A stretch of DNA of 64,000 nucleotides from an uncultured Lachnospiraceae bacterium (GCA_902789555.1 CADAOF010000005.1:62001-126000), one strand, 5' to 3'. Positions 1 through 8,199 are shown, numbered from the stretch's first letter. The notes: generated from the letters alone by a model not told the origin. A program made the numbers and translations.

Positions 1-714
1 CACGCGGCCTTTCCGCATGATCAGGTCGATGGCCTTGCAGTGGTCTTCCACGTAAAGCCAGTCGCGCACGTTTTCTCCGGTGCCGTAAACCGGCAGCGGC
101 TTGTCCGCGAGAGTGTTCGCGATCATCAGCGGGATGAGCTTTTCAGGGAACTGATAGGGGCCGTAGTTGTTTGAGCAGCGGGAAACGGAGACCGGCAGGC
201 CGAAGGTCCGGTAATAGGCAAGCGCCAACAGGTCCGCTGCAGCCTTGGAGCTCGAATAGGGAGAGCTCGTATGGATGGGCGTTTCCTCGGTAAAGAACAG
301 ATCCGGACGGTCAAGCGGCAGGTCGCCGTAGACCTCGTCGGTCGAGACCTGGTGGAAGCGGCCGACACCGTATTTCCGGCAGGCATCCATGAGGTTCGCG
401 GTCCCGAGGATATTGGTCTCCAGGAAGATGCCCGGGTTCTCTATGGATCGGTCCACATGGGATTCCGCCGCGAAATTGATGACGATGTCGAACTTTTCTT
501 CCTCAAAGAGGCTGAACACGGCCTCGCGGTCGCGGATGTCCATCCTGACGAAGCGGAAGCCGGGCTTATCCAGCACGGAAGCGAGCGTGGACAGGTTGCC
601 GGCATAGGTCAGCGCGTCCAGGCATATGATGCGGTCTTCGGGATGGTGCTCTCTCTCGTAGAAAATGAAGTTGCTTCCGATAAAGCCGGCGCCGCCGGTC
701 ACAAGCAGATTCAT
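1..714 (-). CDS. rfbB: dTDP-glucose 4,6-dehydratase (3' part cut by window edge)
   Basis: Converts dTDP-glucose to dTDP-4-keto-6-deoxyglucose in the dTDP-rhamnose and related deoxysugar pathways (cytoplasm). Reading from the ATG at 714, the protein opens with the Rossmann nucleotide-binding motif GGAGFIG at residues 7-13. It then shows ESHVDRSI, the STDEVYGD active-site segment, and YSSSKAAADLL with the SDR-type YxxxK pair. The last visible residues (near GENVRDWLYVEDHCKAID) are also typical of the family. 238 codons are inside the window; the family is about 330-350 residues, so roughly 100 residues lie beyond position 1. It lies 28 bp after rfbA on the same strand, the usual rfbA-rfbB pairing. 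The identification is firm. Confidence 0.95.
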   Translation of the reverse strand, partial: MNLLVTGGAGFIGSNFIFYEREHHPEDRIICLDALTYAGNLSTLASVLDKPGFRFVRMDIRDREAVFSLFEEEKFDIVINFAAESHVDRSIENPGIFLETNILGTANLMDACRKYGVGRFHQVSTDEVYGDLPLDRPDLFFTEETPIHTSSPYSSSKAAADLLALAYYRTFGLPVSVSRCSNNYGPYQFPEKLIPLMIANTLADKPLPVYGTGENVRDWLYVEDHCKAIDLIMRKGRV

Positions 715-742
715 GGCGTTCTCCTTAGCAATTGGTTTTGTA

Positions 743-1627
743 TCAGTAACGGAACTTGCCGTCGGCCACCTGCTTCAGATGCTGGCCGTAGGGGGATTTG
801 CCGTAGCGTTCGGCCGAACGGAGCAGATCCTCCTTCGTGATCCAGCCGTACATGTAGGCGATCTCCTCCAGGGCGGCGATCTGTGCGCCCTGCCGGACCT
901 CGATGGTCCTCACGAAGTCCGCGGCGTCTACGAGGGAATCCATAGTCCCGGTATCCAGCCAGGCATAGCCGCGGCCGAGCAGCTGCACGTTCAGCGTGCC
1001 GTCTTCGAGATAAAAGCGGTTGAGGTCAGTGATCTCCAGCTCGCCGCGGGCGCTCGGCGTGATGCGCTTTGCCATCTCCACGCAGCGGTTATCGTAGAAG
1101 TACAGGCCGGTGATGCAGTAGTTGCTCTTCGGGTTCTTCGGTTTTTCTTCGACTGAAATGACCTTGCCGTTCTCATCGAATTCCACGATGCCGAAACGCT
1201 GCGGATCGTTCACGTAGTAGCCGAAGATGGTCGCCTTGCCGGCTTCCGCAGCCGCTCTCGCTTCCTTAAGGCGCGTCCGCAGCTCGCCGCCGTAAAAGAT
1301 GTTGTCCCCGAGGACCATGGCACAGCAGTCATCGCCGATGAACTCCTCGCCGAGCAGAAAGGCCTGCGCGAGGCCGTCGGGACTCGGCTGCACCTTATAG
1401 CTGAGGCGGATGCCGAAGGCGCTGCCGTCACCCAGGAGCCGTTCGAAGTTCGGCAGGTCTGTAGGCGTAGAGATGATCAGGATATCACGGATCCCCGCTG
1501 TCATTAGAGTGGACAGGGGGTAGTAGATCATCGGTTTGTCGTAGACCGGAAGCAGCTGCTTCGAGGTCACCATGGTCAGAGGGTAAAGCCGGGTGCCAGC
1601 ACCGCCGGCAAGCACGATTCCTTTCAT
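743..1627 (-). CDS. rfbA: glucose-1-phosphate thymidylyltransferase
   Basis: Makes dTDP-glucose from glucose-1-phosphate and dTTP, the first step of dTDP-sugar synthesis, feeding the adjacent rfbB. The 294-residue protein begins [16 protein letters not shown], the nucleotidyltransferase signature. It continues with [21 protein letters not shown], the GDNIFYG metal/nucleotide segment, and [12 protein letters not shown] chose the ATG at 1627 because an AAGGAGAGG ribosome site lies 4-5 nt upstream. An ATG 36 nt further upstream would add a basic, non-family extension and overlap the preceding gene. Length fits the family (about 290). Probably cotranscribed with the TPR gene that ends 22 bp upstream. 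Confidence 0.96.
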   Translation of the reverse strand: MKGIVLAGGAGTRLYPLTMVTSKQLLPVYDKPMIYYPLSTLMTAGIRDILIISTPTDLPNFERLLGDGSAFGIRLSYKVQPSPDGLAQAFLLGEEFIGDDCCAMVLGDNIFYGGELRTRLKEARAAAEAGKATIFGYYVNDPQRFGIVEFDENGKVISVEEKPKNPKSNYCITGLYFYDNRCVEMAKRITPSARGELEITDLNRFYLEDGTLNVQLLGRGYAWLDTGTMDSLVDAADFVRTIEVRQGAQIAALEEIAYMYGWITKEDLLRSAERYGKSPYGQHLKQVADGKFRY

Positions 1628-1649
1628 TTTTCCTCTCCTTCCGGACCGC

Positions 1650-2744
1650 TCACGGTCCCTCATCCGGCCCGTTCAGGCTGCTCTGCATGAGTGCCAGGCG
1701 CCAGGCGTCGTAAAGTGTTTTATACAGATCCGTATCGGCGCTCGTGATGCTCAGCTGTCCGAACAGTTCCTCGATTTTTTCCCGGTCCTCAGTCACCTCA
1801 ATGTCAAGCTGGCTGAGCTGCAGCAGGATCTCATAGGCTTCGTTCCGGTCTTCACTGGCCGCAAGCCGCAGCCGGAGCGATTCCATCTGCTCCGCATATA
1901 CCGCCACGGCCCTGTCGACCGCTGCCTGCCGGTTCCTGGAAACGGTGGGGACCAGGATGCCCCATACGGCACAGACCAGGAGGAAGATCCCGAGCACGAA
2001 CTTCAGCAGTTTTCCGGATCGGCCCTGCAGGGCTTTGCCCACGCGTTCCGCATCTTCGCGGGCACCGTCGGTCATGCTCTTTAAGCCTGCACCGGATCTC
2101 GCATTGTTCCGGCTGCTTTCCGACTTTGCCGCGCTTTCCAGTTCCTGCCGGAGATGCCTGCAGAAAAGACTCCCGCTGTCGATCTTCAGCGCCGCGTCAA
2201 GTTCCTTCTTCGCCTTGCCGTTCTCTCCCTCCCAGATCAGGAGGAGCGCCATCAGCTCATGTGCCTTGACCATCTTCGGATGCTTGTCCAGCACCCACTG
2301 CAGCTGGATCATGGCAAGGTCGGTATTGCCGGCCCGCGCGTGATCGAGCGCCACGTTGAACTTATGGATAGCCGCACTTGCGGTATCGAGCTCGGTGCGG
2401 TTTTTCTGCAGAGACGCAACATAAGACTCCGCCGGATTGTCGTGGGGCAGGTAGTTGGTACTGACGACCCATTCGGCAAGCGCATCGATCGTCTCTCCCA
2501 TCTCGTAAAGCACGAGCCCCAGCAGATTTCTGGCGGGAATGTTCCGTTTGTCGATACTGAGGCACCTCTGCAGTGCCTCTGCAGCCCCGGACAGGTCGCG
2601 CACTTTCGCTTTGGACAGCCCCTCATTGTAATAGCGGCCCCCCAGGCGGACGATCTTCCGGTACTGCTGTACGTCGGCGCCGCAGCGCAGGCAGAATTTT
2701 CCTGCCCCGAGCTGGCTTCCGCACTGATAGCAGAGCATGCTCAT
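1650..2744 (-). CDS. zinc-ribbon / TPR membrane protein
   Basis: No specific function recognised. The 364-residue protein starts with a four-cysteine zinc ribbon (C5xxC8 ... C18xxC21). A helical TPR-like region follows from about residue 40 to 200, with repeated A/L/G periodicity such as [19 protein letters not shown] and [18 protein letters not shown] short charged linker leads to one membrane segment at about 247-266, and an outward or coiled C-terminal part rich in L/E/R follows. Zinc ribbon plus TPR plus one membrane helix suggests a protein-interaction scaffold; that is inference. The start is supported by AAGGAG seven bases upstream, inside the end of the 46-residue gene before it, so the two are probably translationally coupled. 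It precedes rfbA by 22 bp but no link to sugar synthesis is evident. Confidence 0.8.
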   Translation of the reverse strand: MSMLCYQCGSQLGAGKFCLRCGADVQQYRKIVRLGGRYYNEGLSKAKVRDLSGAAEALQRCLSIDKRNIPARNLLGLVLYEMGETIDALAEWVVSTNYLPHDNPAESYVASLQKNRTELDTASAAIHKFNVALDHARAGNTDLAMIQLQWVLDKHPKMVKAHELMALLLIWEGENGKAKKELDAALKIDSGSLFCRHLRQELESAAKSESSRNNARSGAGLKSMTDGAREDAERVGKALQGRSGKLLKFVLGIFLLVCAVWGILVPTVSRNRQAAVDRAVAVYAEQMESLRLRLAASEDRNEAYEILLQLSQLDIEVTEDREKIEELFGQLSITSADTDLYKTLYDAWRLALMQSSLNGPDEGP

Positions 2745-2745
2745 G

Positions 2746-2886
2746 CTACGACTCCTTGTCCTTCATGATTTCCAGCATCAGATCCGTCATGTCCTTCATC
2801 TTGTCCAGCTTCAGGATCACGTCCTCGGCCTGCTCGACCTCGGTGCTCGGACTGAACTTTTTGAGTTCTTCATCAAAGTTGATCAT
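2746..2886 (-). CDS. 46-residue acidic/helical small protein
   Basis: A small gene of 46 codons plus TAG, starting MINFDEELKKFSPS and ending MLEIMKDKES. It has a GGGAGAG ribosome site about 9 nt upstream, codon use like its neighbours, and ends one base before the ATG of the zinc-ribbon/TPR gene, whose ribosome site lies in its last codons. The sequence is charged and probably one long amphipathic helix (EVEQAEDVILKLDKMKDMTDLMLEI). A role as partner or leader of the TPR protein is inferred only from coupling. Function unknown. Confidence 0.65.
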   Translation of the reverse strand: MINFDEELKKFSPSTEVEQAEDVILKLDKMKDMTDLMLEIMKDKES

Positions 2887-2949
2887 GCGGGCATTCTCTC
2901 CCAATGTAAGTATCTGTATTATTATAACAACTGCTTACGTAAAAAGCAA

Positions 2950-2975
2950 GAAGGAAGGGTGCTCCCCCTTCCTTC
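2950..2975 (-). terminator. Rho-independent terminator of the reverse transcriptase / 115-residue gene unit
   Basis: Perfect 10-bp inverted repeat (GAAGGAAGGG at 2950-2959, CCCTTCCTTC at 2966-2975) with a 6-nt loop. On the minus strand it is followed by TTGCTTTTTA. It lies just after the stop of the 115-residue gene. Confidence 0.8.
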
Positions 2976-2995
2976 CCTTCCGTTTTGCGGCGGGC

Positions 2996-3343
2996 TCACG
3001 CTTCATATCTTACCCACTCACCGTCCCGAAGCGTTTCATACTCTCCCCACTTCGGTTTTCCGTCCGCACCGCGCTTCACCCGCAGCGGGATGAAGGCGTC
3101 GTGCTGGCAGCCCGGCAGGGGGTCACCGATCTCCGTCCAGCCGCTTTCATCAATCAGGGCGTTCCACTCTTCGCACGCTTCCTCCGCCGACGCATACAGG
3201 AGATCGGCGCAGCACTGCAGGGCATCCGCGGCATCATATTCAAAAAGATACGTTCCCTCTTCTGCCTCGTAAAGCATGATCCTGACGATCGGGTCTCCGT
3301 CTTCCCGCGGCAAAGGTTCCTTAAGATCCGCATATTTCCTCAT
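2996..3343 (-). CDS. conserved-looking 115-residue protein next to the reverse transcriptase
   Basis: Not recognised with certainty. The 115-residue, acidic, soluble protein starts MRKYADLKEPLPREDGDP and has an aromatic/acidic first half (EEGTYLFEYDAADALQ). The centre has paired cysteines (QCCADLL) and the end is compact (DAFIPLRVKR ... WGEYETLRDGEWV). No signal peptide or membrane segment. The start is fixed by a GGAGGAAA ribosome site 6 nt upstream. It follows the reverse transcriptase by about 50 bp (or about 20 bp if that gene's frame is restored, see findings) and precedes a strong terminator, so the two are probably one transcription unit. It could be an accessory protein of the RT or an unrelated housekeeping protein. 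Confidence 0.7.
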   Translation of the reverse strand: MRKYADLKEPLPREDGDPIVRIMLYEAEEGTYLFEYDAADALQCCADLLYASAEEACEEWNALIDESGWTEIGDPLPGCQHDAFIPLRVKRGADGKPKWGEYETLRDGEWVRYEA

Positions 3344-3392
3344 CGGTTTTTCCTCCGCCGGGCTTCACATCAGGAAGCGGGCGATTCCGGCG

Positions 3393-4697
3393 TCAACGAC
3401 ACGGATCTTGTTTCCGTGCACCTCTGCCTCGGTCCAGGCCGTTCTCCTTTTCCTTATCAGCCGGAGCGTCCTTCTTCCCGGCCGTACCGCCGGATAAGGC
3501 CTCCGCCCTGTAGGCATAGTAGGCATGGACCAGGTTCTGCCAGCCCATTTCCTTAATGGTCTCATAGCGCAGATTGAAGCGGGCCTTCGTGCGCTTTCCG
3601 GTCACGAGATAACGGATGCAGTCGAGTGCATAGGCGTCGATCGCTTCCAGGCTCTTCGTCGTATTGATGACGGAAAAGAACCAGGCGCTCCAGGTGAGAT
3701 CGTTATCTCCCGTATTTTCCAGCAGCTTGCTCCTGAAAATGCGGATGAAGGCCTTCGCCGCCTTCTCTCCCTCATGGCCGTTCCGGCGGCGCCAGCGGTC
3801 GAGGGCGCGCGTCTTCCGGCGCATCTTGGCCTTCAGTTTCGCGACAGTCACCGCTGCGATGTCGACCGTTCCCTCCCGGTAGGAAAAGCCGAGAAAGTTC
3901 CAGCCTTCTTCAGGGGCAAAAAGCTGTTCCTTGTCGGGATTGACCGTAAGGCCTGCCTCCGCAAGAAAGTTCCGGATCCTCTCCGCGCGGCGCAGCACTT
4001 CTTCCCGGCTGTCCGCAAAGACGATGATGTCGTCCGAGTAGCGGGCATAGGGGATGCCGTCCTGCGCGAAGGCTTCGTCCAGTTCCCTGAGATAAAGATT
4101 CGCGTAGAAGGAGGCGACGGGCGTTCCGGCCATGATGCCTTTTTCGTCCGTGACCGGCTGTCCGTTTTCCAGGACCTCCGGTTCCTCCAGAAGCCGCCGC
4201 AGGAAACGGAACAGTTCGGGATCGTCCGCAAGGACATTTTCCAGTTTCGGCAGGAACTGTCCGATCGGGACAGAGTTGAAATAGTTGTGGATATCGACCT
4301 TATACGCCCAGGCGGAACCGGCGTTCTTCATCCGGGTCAGGCGCCTTATCGCGTCCTTTGCCGAGCGGCCGGGGCGGAAGGAATACAGCCCGTCCGTAAA
4401 GAGATCGTCGTATTTTCTGAGAAGCAGCCAGGTCAGGAGCTTCATCACCGTATTTTCCGCCGGCGGATAGATATAAACGACGCGTTTTTTCCGGGAATGC
4501 ATCTTGCTGATGACCGCGCGCCTCGGCAGCGGAAAACGCCCTCCTGTCCGGATCAGTTCCGTGACGGGCAGAAAGGCTCGTTCCGCTATGAATCTCCGCA
4601 GTTCTTCCGTATCCGCCTTCGGGCAGGCCAGCGAAGTTCTGTAGGCGTAAAAAGCCTCCCAGACAGCCGGATCGGACAGTTTTTCCAAAAGGGACAT
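3393..4697 (-). CDS. stand-alone reverse transcriptase (group-II-like/unknown-group)
   Basis: RNA-directed DNA polymerase of 434 residues. In order: KKRVVYIYPP at about 71-80 (template/dNTP-binding region), YSFRPGRSAKDAI at 105-117, KVDIHNYFNSV at 133-143 with the first catalytic Asp, and GTPVASFYANLYLRELD at 191-207. The catalytic YSDD is at 220-223, NPDKEQ at 253-258, and NFLGF at 267-271, followed by a basic thumb-like region. There is no maturase X/HNH endonuclease domain and no flanking group II intron signature. Canonical retron RTs have a VTG motif where this one has FLGF; a VTG does occur at 365-367 but out of place. I start at 4697 because AAGGAGG lies just upstream; the frame stays open further upstream through the structured RNA region, which I treat as non-coding. 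The last 15 or so codons have unusual codon use, suggesting a frameshift. Immediately upstream is a structured RNA candidate, and the 115-residue gene follows. A defence or retron-like role is possible but not shown. Confidence 0.9.
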   Translation of the reverse strand: MSLLEKLSDPAVWEAFYAYRTSLACPKADTEELRRFIAERAFLPVTELIRTGGRFPLPRRAVISKMHSRKKRVVYIYPPAENTVMKLLTWLLLRKYDDLFTDGLYSFRPGRSAKDAIRRLTRMKNAGSAWAYKVDIHNYFNSVPIGQFLPKLENVLADDPELFRFLRRLLEEPEVLENGQPVTDEKGIMAGTPVASFYANLYLRELDEAFAQDGIPYARYSDDIIVFADSREEVLRRAERIRNFLAEAGLTVNPDKEQLFAPEEGWNFLGFSYREGTVDIAAVTVAKLKAKMRRKTRALDRWRRRNGHEGEKAAKAFIRIFRSKLLENTGDNDLTWSAWFFSVINTTKSLEAIDAYALDCIRYLVTGKRTKARFNLRYETIKEMGWQNLVHAYYAYRAEALSGGTAGKKDAPADKEKENGLDRGRGARKQDPCR

Positions 4698-4766
4698 GAC
4701 GCCCCTCCTTTTCCGCGCGCGCAGGTCTGAGTCCCGGCGCCCATGCGGTTTTCGGGTACGAAAAAA

Positions 4767-4895
4767 GCAGAAAGAGAAAGCATTAAAGCCCGGAAGATTC
4801 CGGGGTGTACCAGACCGTACACGGCTTAGCTGCCTGCGAAGCTTCATCAAAAGCCGTGCCGGGTCCGCCGCAGGCGCCGGGCATTCTCTTTCTGC
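4767..4895 (-). ncRNA. candidate structured RNA upstream of the reverse transcriptase, bounded by inverted repeats
   Basis: Between the 177-residue gene and the RT lies a 129-nt segment bounded by a perfect 12-bp inverted repeat. On the minus strand the 5' arm is at 4895-4884 and the 3' arm at 4778-4767 (GCAGAAAGAGAA / TTCTCTTTCTGC), followed inward by one mismatch and two more pairs. Inside are a stem at 4859-4880 (CCGG CGCC / GGCG CCGG), an 8-bp stem CACGGCTT/AAGCCGTG (4820-4827 with 4851-4858), GTGTAC/GTACAC (4805-4810 with 4817-4822, overlapping the previous stem by three bases) and CCCGGA/TCCGGG (4789-4804). A long-range inverted repeat enclosing hairpins directly before an RT matches the layout of retron msr-msd (a1/a2) and of other RT-associated template RNAs. 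That it is transcribed and reverse transcribed is inference. Confidence 0.55.
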
Positions 4896-4935
4896 ATGGA
4901 ACAGGGCCGAAGCCCCGGGGTTGCGGGTCATCCGA

Positions 4936-5469
4936 TCAGCGGTTCAGGGCCTCACGGATCTTTCCGATCACGTAGGTGCGGGGATTCCACCAGCCGATCT
5001 CACTGCAGTCCGTATAGAAGCGAAGGTAGGGGATGCCTTCCCGCAGTGTCTCGCGGCGCAGAGCCTGCGCTTCACATCTCTTCTTCATCAGTTCGACAAC
5101 AAGTTTTTTGCTTCCGCCCTGTGAGAAGGTGTAGATGTCAGAGGAATAATACTTCGGATGAGCCAGCAGGAAGCTGTATTCCGGGAATTCCTCCGTGAAG
5201 ATCTTTTCAAAGTATTCCTTGTAAGTCCCGTTGAACGAGAACTGGTTCTCATCCTTCGGCATGATCTCGCCCCACAGCGCGTCGGAGCGTTCCTGTTCCG
5301 GCTCCGCGACATGCGCTGAGGCCTCGGCAGGCTTTGCGGCAGCCGGCTTCGGAGAATCCTCCTTAAAGCCGTCCTTGATGCCGTCCCTGATCTTCTTCTC
5401 CGCATCGTTCAGCAGATCCTTGATCGCCGATTCTGTTTTCTTTCCAAATAATTGAGACAGTAAACCCAT
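4936..5469 (-). CDS. unknown 177-residue protein
   Basis: Function not recognised. The protein starts MGLLSQLFGKKTESAIKDLL, an amphipathic helix. An Ala/Pro/Glu-rich linker (about 45-65) and a folded C-terminal domain from about residue 70 follow, with many aromatic residues (FSFNGTYKEYFEKIF, PEYSFLLAHPKYYSSDIYTF, GWWNPRTYVIGKIREALNR). No signal peptide. The ATG at 5469 is chosen for its AAGGAG site 7 nt upstream; the more distal ATG adds only six residues without a ribosome site. A TTGCAA-16-TATAAT promoter lies upstream. It ends about 40 bp before the structured RNA of the RT region, so readthrough could supply that RNA. Confidence 0.75.
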   Translation of the reverse strand: MGLLSQLFGKKTESAIKDLLNDAEKKIRDGIKDGFKEDSPKPAAAKPAEASAHVAEPEQERSDALWGEIMPKDENQFSFNGTYKEYFEKIFTEEFPEYSFLLAHPKYYSSDIYTFSQGGSKKLVVELMKKRCEAQALRRETLREGIPYLRFYTDCSEIGWWNPRTYVIGKIREALNR

Positions 5470-5508
5470 GGCAGTACTCCTTTTCACCGACGGTTTATTC
5501 CTGACGTC

Positions 5509-5536
5509 ATTATACCGAAAGACTGTACTTTTGCAA
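5509..5536 (-). promoter_or_regulatory. promoter of the 177-residue gene
   Basis: On the minus strand TTGCAA (5531-5536) and TATAAT (5509-5514) are separated by 16 bp, about 40 bp before the ATG at 5469. Confidence 0.5.
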
Positions 5537-5566
5537 ATCTTTTTTTATTTTTTTAAGATAATTTCC

Positions 5567-6841
5567 TTATTCTTCCTCTTCAGCTTTCCGGTCCACATGG
5601 ATCTCGACCTGCTCGACCACGGGTCCCTGCACGGACATGACTTTCACGTGCAGGACGTCAAAATCGAACTCGTCACCGGCTTCGGGGAAGCGGTTCAGCT
5701 GCTCGGTCACCCAGCCGCTGACCGTCGTATACTCGCTTTCGAAATCTTTCGGTTCATACCCGATATACTCAAAAGCGTCTTCAATATTGAGGTCTCCCTC
5801 CACCAGGAAGGTGTCCTGGCTCAATTCTTTATAATCCTGCTCCACTTCGTCGGTCTCGTCGTATATCTCGCCAACGATCTCCTCCAGGATGTCCTCGGTC
5901 GTGAGGATGCCCATGGTGCCGCCGTATTCATCGAGGACCACGGCCATGTTGGTGCGGTTTTCCCGGAAATCGGCCAGGATCTCCTTCGCGGGCTTGGTCA
6001 TGTGCACGAAGACCGGCGGGACCAGCATGCCGGCGACGTCCACCGGCTCATCGAAAGTCAGGACGGCCTTCATTAACTGCTTGGTCGGCAGGATCCCGAT
6101 GATGTGGTCGATGCTTTCCCGGTAGACCGGTATGCGCGAGCAGCTCATGGCGTCCTGATCGGCCAGAAGGTCCTCCAGCGGATCGTCGATGTCATAGGCG
6201 ATCATGTCGACGCGCGGGATCAGGATGTCGCGGGCGGTGATGTCGGAAAAGCCGATGGCCGACTTGATCAGTTCGCCCTCGGATTCGCTGATGACGCCCT
6301 CTTCCTGAATGCTGTCCACGACCAGTTCGAGTTCCTCGTCCGTCATGTCCGGGATCTCTTCCTTCGGCGTCCAGAGCGGGGAAAGGAATTTCACGAAGCC
6401 GCTCACGACGGCGACCACGGGCCCAAACAGCTTCATGAAGAAGCGGAGCAGCCCCGCGCCGGAAAGGGTGAGCGAGTTGGCATGGTCCGCCGCCAGCAGC
6501 TTCGGGAAAATCTCGCCGAAGATCAGCAGCAGGAGCGTCGCGATACCGCTCGCGATCAGTTCCGCGCTCGCGTTATCCTTAAAGAAATAGCCGGTGCAGA
6601 GCAGCGTGACGACGGAAGTCGCCGCGATGTTCACGAGGTCGTTGCCCACCAGGATGGTAGAGATGGCGTGGACGTAGTCGTCGATGATCGACTGCGCCTT
6701 CACCGCTTTTTGATCGCCGTCTTCCGCAAGGGATTTGATGCGCGGCTTGCTCGCCTGCGCAAAAGCGATCTCAGTGGAGGAGAAAAAGGCGGATAGGGCG
6801 ATCAGGAAGACCACCAGAAGGATCAGCATGGGTACGTTCAT
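5567..6841 (-). CDS. CNNM/CorC-HlyC family membrane protein with CBS pair
   Basis: 424-residue hemolysin C/CorC-type protein. The N-terminal DUF21/CNNM membrane domain holds about four hydrophobic segments (MLILLVVFLIALSAFFSSTEIAFAQ first). A CBS-domain pair follows at about 205-330 (TARDILIPRVDMIAYD ... DILEEIVGEIYDE). A C-terminal CorC/HlyC domain ends FDFDVLHVKVMSVQG. Family members act in divalent cation (Mg2+/Co2+) export or homeostasis; haemolysis is a historical label. The start overlaps the stop of the next upstream paralogue by 4 bp (ATGA), so the two are translationally coupled and may form a heterodimer. The substrate cannot be told from sequence. Confidence 0.88.
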   Translation of the reverse strand: MNVPMLILLVVFLIALSAFFSSTEIAFAQASKPRIKSLAEDGDQKAVKAQSIIDDYVHAISTILVGNDLVNIAATSVVTLLCTGYFFKDNASAELIASGIATLLLLIFGEIFPKLLAADHANSLTLSGAGLLRFFMKLFGPVVAVVSGFVKFLSPLWTPKEEIPDMTDEELELVVDSIQEEGVISESEGELIKSAIGFSDITARDILIPRVDMIAYDIDDPLEDLLADQDAMSCSRIPVYRESIDHIIGILPTKQLMKAVLTFDEPVDVAGMLVPPVFVHMTKPAKEILADFRENRTNMAVVLDEYGGTMGILTTEDILEEIVGEIYDETDEVEQDYKELSQDTFLVEGDLNIEDAFEYIGYEPKDFESEYTTVSGWVTEQLNRFPEAGDEFDFDVLHVKVMSVQGPVVEQVEIHVDRKAEEEE

Positions 6842-7881
6842 GACTTGGCCGCCTCCTTCTTTTCGTCTTCATCCCAGATCTCGCCGACCAGCTCTTCCAG
6901 CAGATCTTCCAGGGTGACCATGCCGAGCGTGCCGCCCCAGGCGTCCCTGACGATGGCGATGTGCATCTTGCGGCGCCGCATCTCGTCGACCAGGGCGTAA
7001 AGACCCATGTGTTCGTCGATCGTAAACGGCGGAACCATCATCTTCCGGATGTCGGGAAGGGTGTCCCGGTCCGCAATGCGCTTCTGCAGATAAACTTTGG
7101 TATTCAGGATCCCGACGATGTGGTCGAGGTCGCCCTCATAGACCGGCAGGCGGGAATATTTTTCATCCATGATCTTCTGAATGATGGTCTCTTCGTCGTC
7201 ATCCAGGTCAAGACCGACCATTCTGACGCGCGGTGTCAGGACCTCCAGCACGGTACGGTCGGTGAACTCCACGGCCGACTGGATGAGTTCGCTCTCGTCG
7301 GCTTCCAGGCCGCCCTCGTCCTCGATGGTCTCGATCATGGTCTGCAGGTCATCTTCGGTGATGGCCGGGCCGTCCTCGGTATGGAAGAGTTTTTTAAGCC
7401 CTTTGCCGAGCCCCATGAAAACGATGTCGAGCGGCGTAAAAAGGATCATCAGAAGACGCAGGATCCCGGAGAAGGCGCAGGCGCAGTCGTCGCAGCGCTC
7501 CTTTGCGATGTTCTTGGGTATCGTTTCGCCGAAGATGAAGATGAGCAGGGTCAGGACCACCGTCGCGATGACCGGGCCGAGGGCCTGTCCGCTCTTCTCG
7601 CCCCACGCCTTTACGGCCAGATAGATCGAGAGAACGGTAGCCAAAGAAGTGGCCACGACGTGTGCCACGTTATTGCCGATCAGAAGGGTGATGATCGCCT
7701 TATCAAATTTATCCAAAACGGTGAGTGCTCTGGATGCGCTTTTCTTTCCGTCGTCAGCCCACGCCTTCAGACGGATGCGGCTGCAGTTCGCGTAAGCCGT
7801 TTCCGCGCCGGCAAAGAAGCCGCTGACGAGGATCAGCAGGATGATGATGAGAATAGATCGGGGGATACTGTCTGTGTCCAT
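6838..7881 (-). CDS. CNNM/CBS family membrane protein, short form
   Basis: 347-residue paralogue of the neighbouring protein. It has a DUF21/CNNM domain (SILIIILLILVSGFFAGAETAYANC, then three further hydrophobic segments) and a CBS pair (VLEVLTPRVRMVGLD ... VTLEDLLEELVGEIWDED). It stops right after the second CBS domain, so it lacks the C-terminal CorC/HlyC domain of its partner. The ATG at 7881 has AGGAGG 11 nt upstream; a TTG three codons earlier is only 2 nt from the same site and is unlikely. The 4-bp overlap with the next gene indicates a two-gene operon. Probably a cation-homeostasis partner; inference from family. Confidence 0.85.
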   Translation of the reverse strand: MDTDSIPRSILIIILLILVSGFFAGAETAYANCSRIRLKAWADDGKKSASRALTVLDKFDKAIITLLIGNNVAHVVATSLATVLSIYLAVKAWGEKSGQALGPVIATVVLTLLIFIFGETIPKNIAKERCDDCACAFSGILRLLMILFTPLDIVFMGLGKGLKKLFHTEDGPAITEDDLQTMIETIEDEGGLEADESELIQSAVEFTDRTVLEVLTPRVRMVGLDLDDDEETIIQKIMDEKYSRLPVYEGDLDHIVGILNTKVYLQKRIADRDTLPDIRKMMVPPFTIDEHMGLYALVDEMRRRKMHIAIVRDAWGGTLGMVTLEDLLEELVGEIWDEDEKKEAAKS

Positions 7882-8055
7882 TACGGACAAAACCTCCTAA
7901 CATGCAGGCCTTTCCGGCCGAAAAGATATTACAAATGAAGATTTTATCATAGATCTGACCGGATTGCAAGTATATGTCCGCAGACGACTCAAATGCTTTC
8001 TCCCGGCCCCGTCAGTGTCTTCCGTCGAATAGCCAGGCCGTCCGGAGCGGCACGC

Positions 8056-8199
8056 AATGCGGCAGAAAGGCGCCTCCGTTCCGGCAGCTTCGCGAGTCGC
8101 AAGAATGCCTGATGCATTCTCACTCCGCGCTCGGCGAAAACCGCGGACAGGGATACCGCGGTTTTCGTCCGGCTCCGGCGTCTTTTCCCGCATGTGCCG
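8056..8199. repeat. structured dispersed repeat, copy A
   Basis: About 144 bp that aligns with 34510-34651, with identical blocks such as CGCATGTGCCG (8189-8199) and shared AATGCC.GATGCATT. Two hairpins are kept in both copies. Here AGAATGC/GCATTCT has a CTGAT loop (about 8102-8120), and CGAAAACCGCGG/CCGCGGTTTTCG (8135-8146 with 8156-8167) is a perfect 12-bp stem. The stems differ between the copies by paired changes, so the structure rather than the sequence is kept. Probably a repeat family of this genome. Confidence 0.65.

Noticed and set aside
3393-4697. Group II intron or diversity-generating retroelement
   Set aside because: No maturase or endonuclease domain, no domain V/VI-like hairpin, and no template/variable repeat pair or Avd-like gene was seen near the RT.
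4767-4895. Canonical retron (msr-msd plus retron RT)
   Set aside because: The RT has FLGF rather than the retron VTG at the matching position, so the element is called only a structured RNA candidate, not a retron.
4698-4931. 78-residue N-terminal extension of the reverse transcriptase
   Set aside because: The open frame crosses the inverted repeats and hairpins, has no ribosome site, and the strong AAGGAGG site points to the ATG at 4697.
7897-8193. Minus-strand 98-residue frame
   Set aside because: Coincides with the structured repeat; similarity to the frame at 34352-34645 reflects the repeat, not a protein family.
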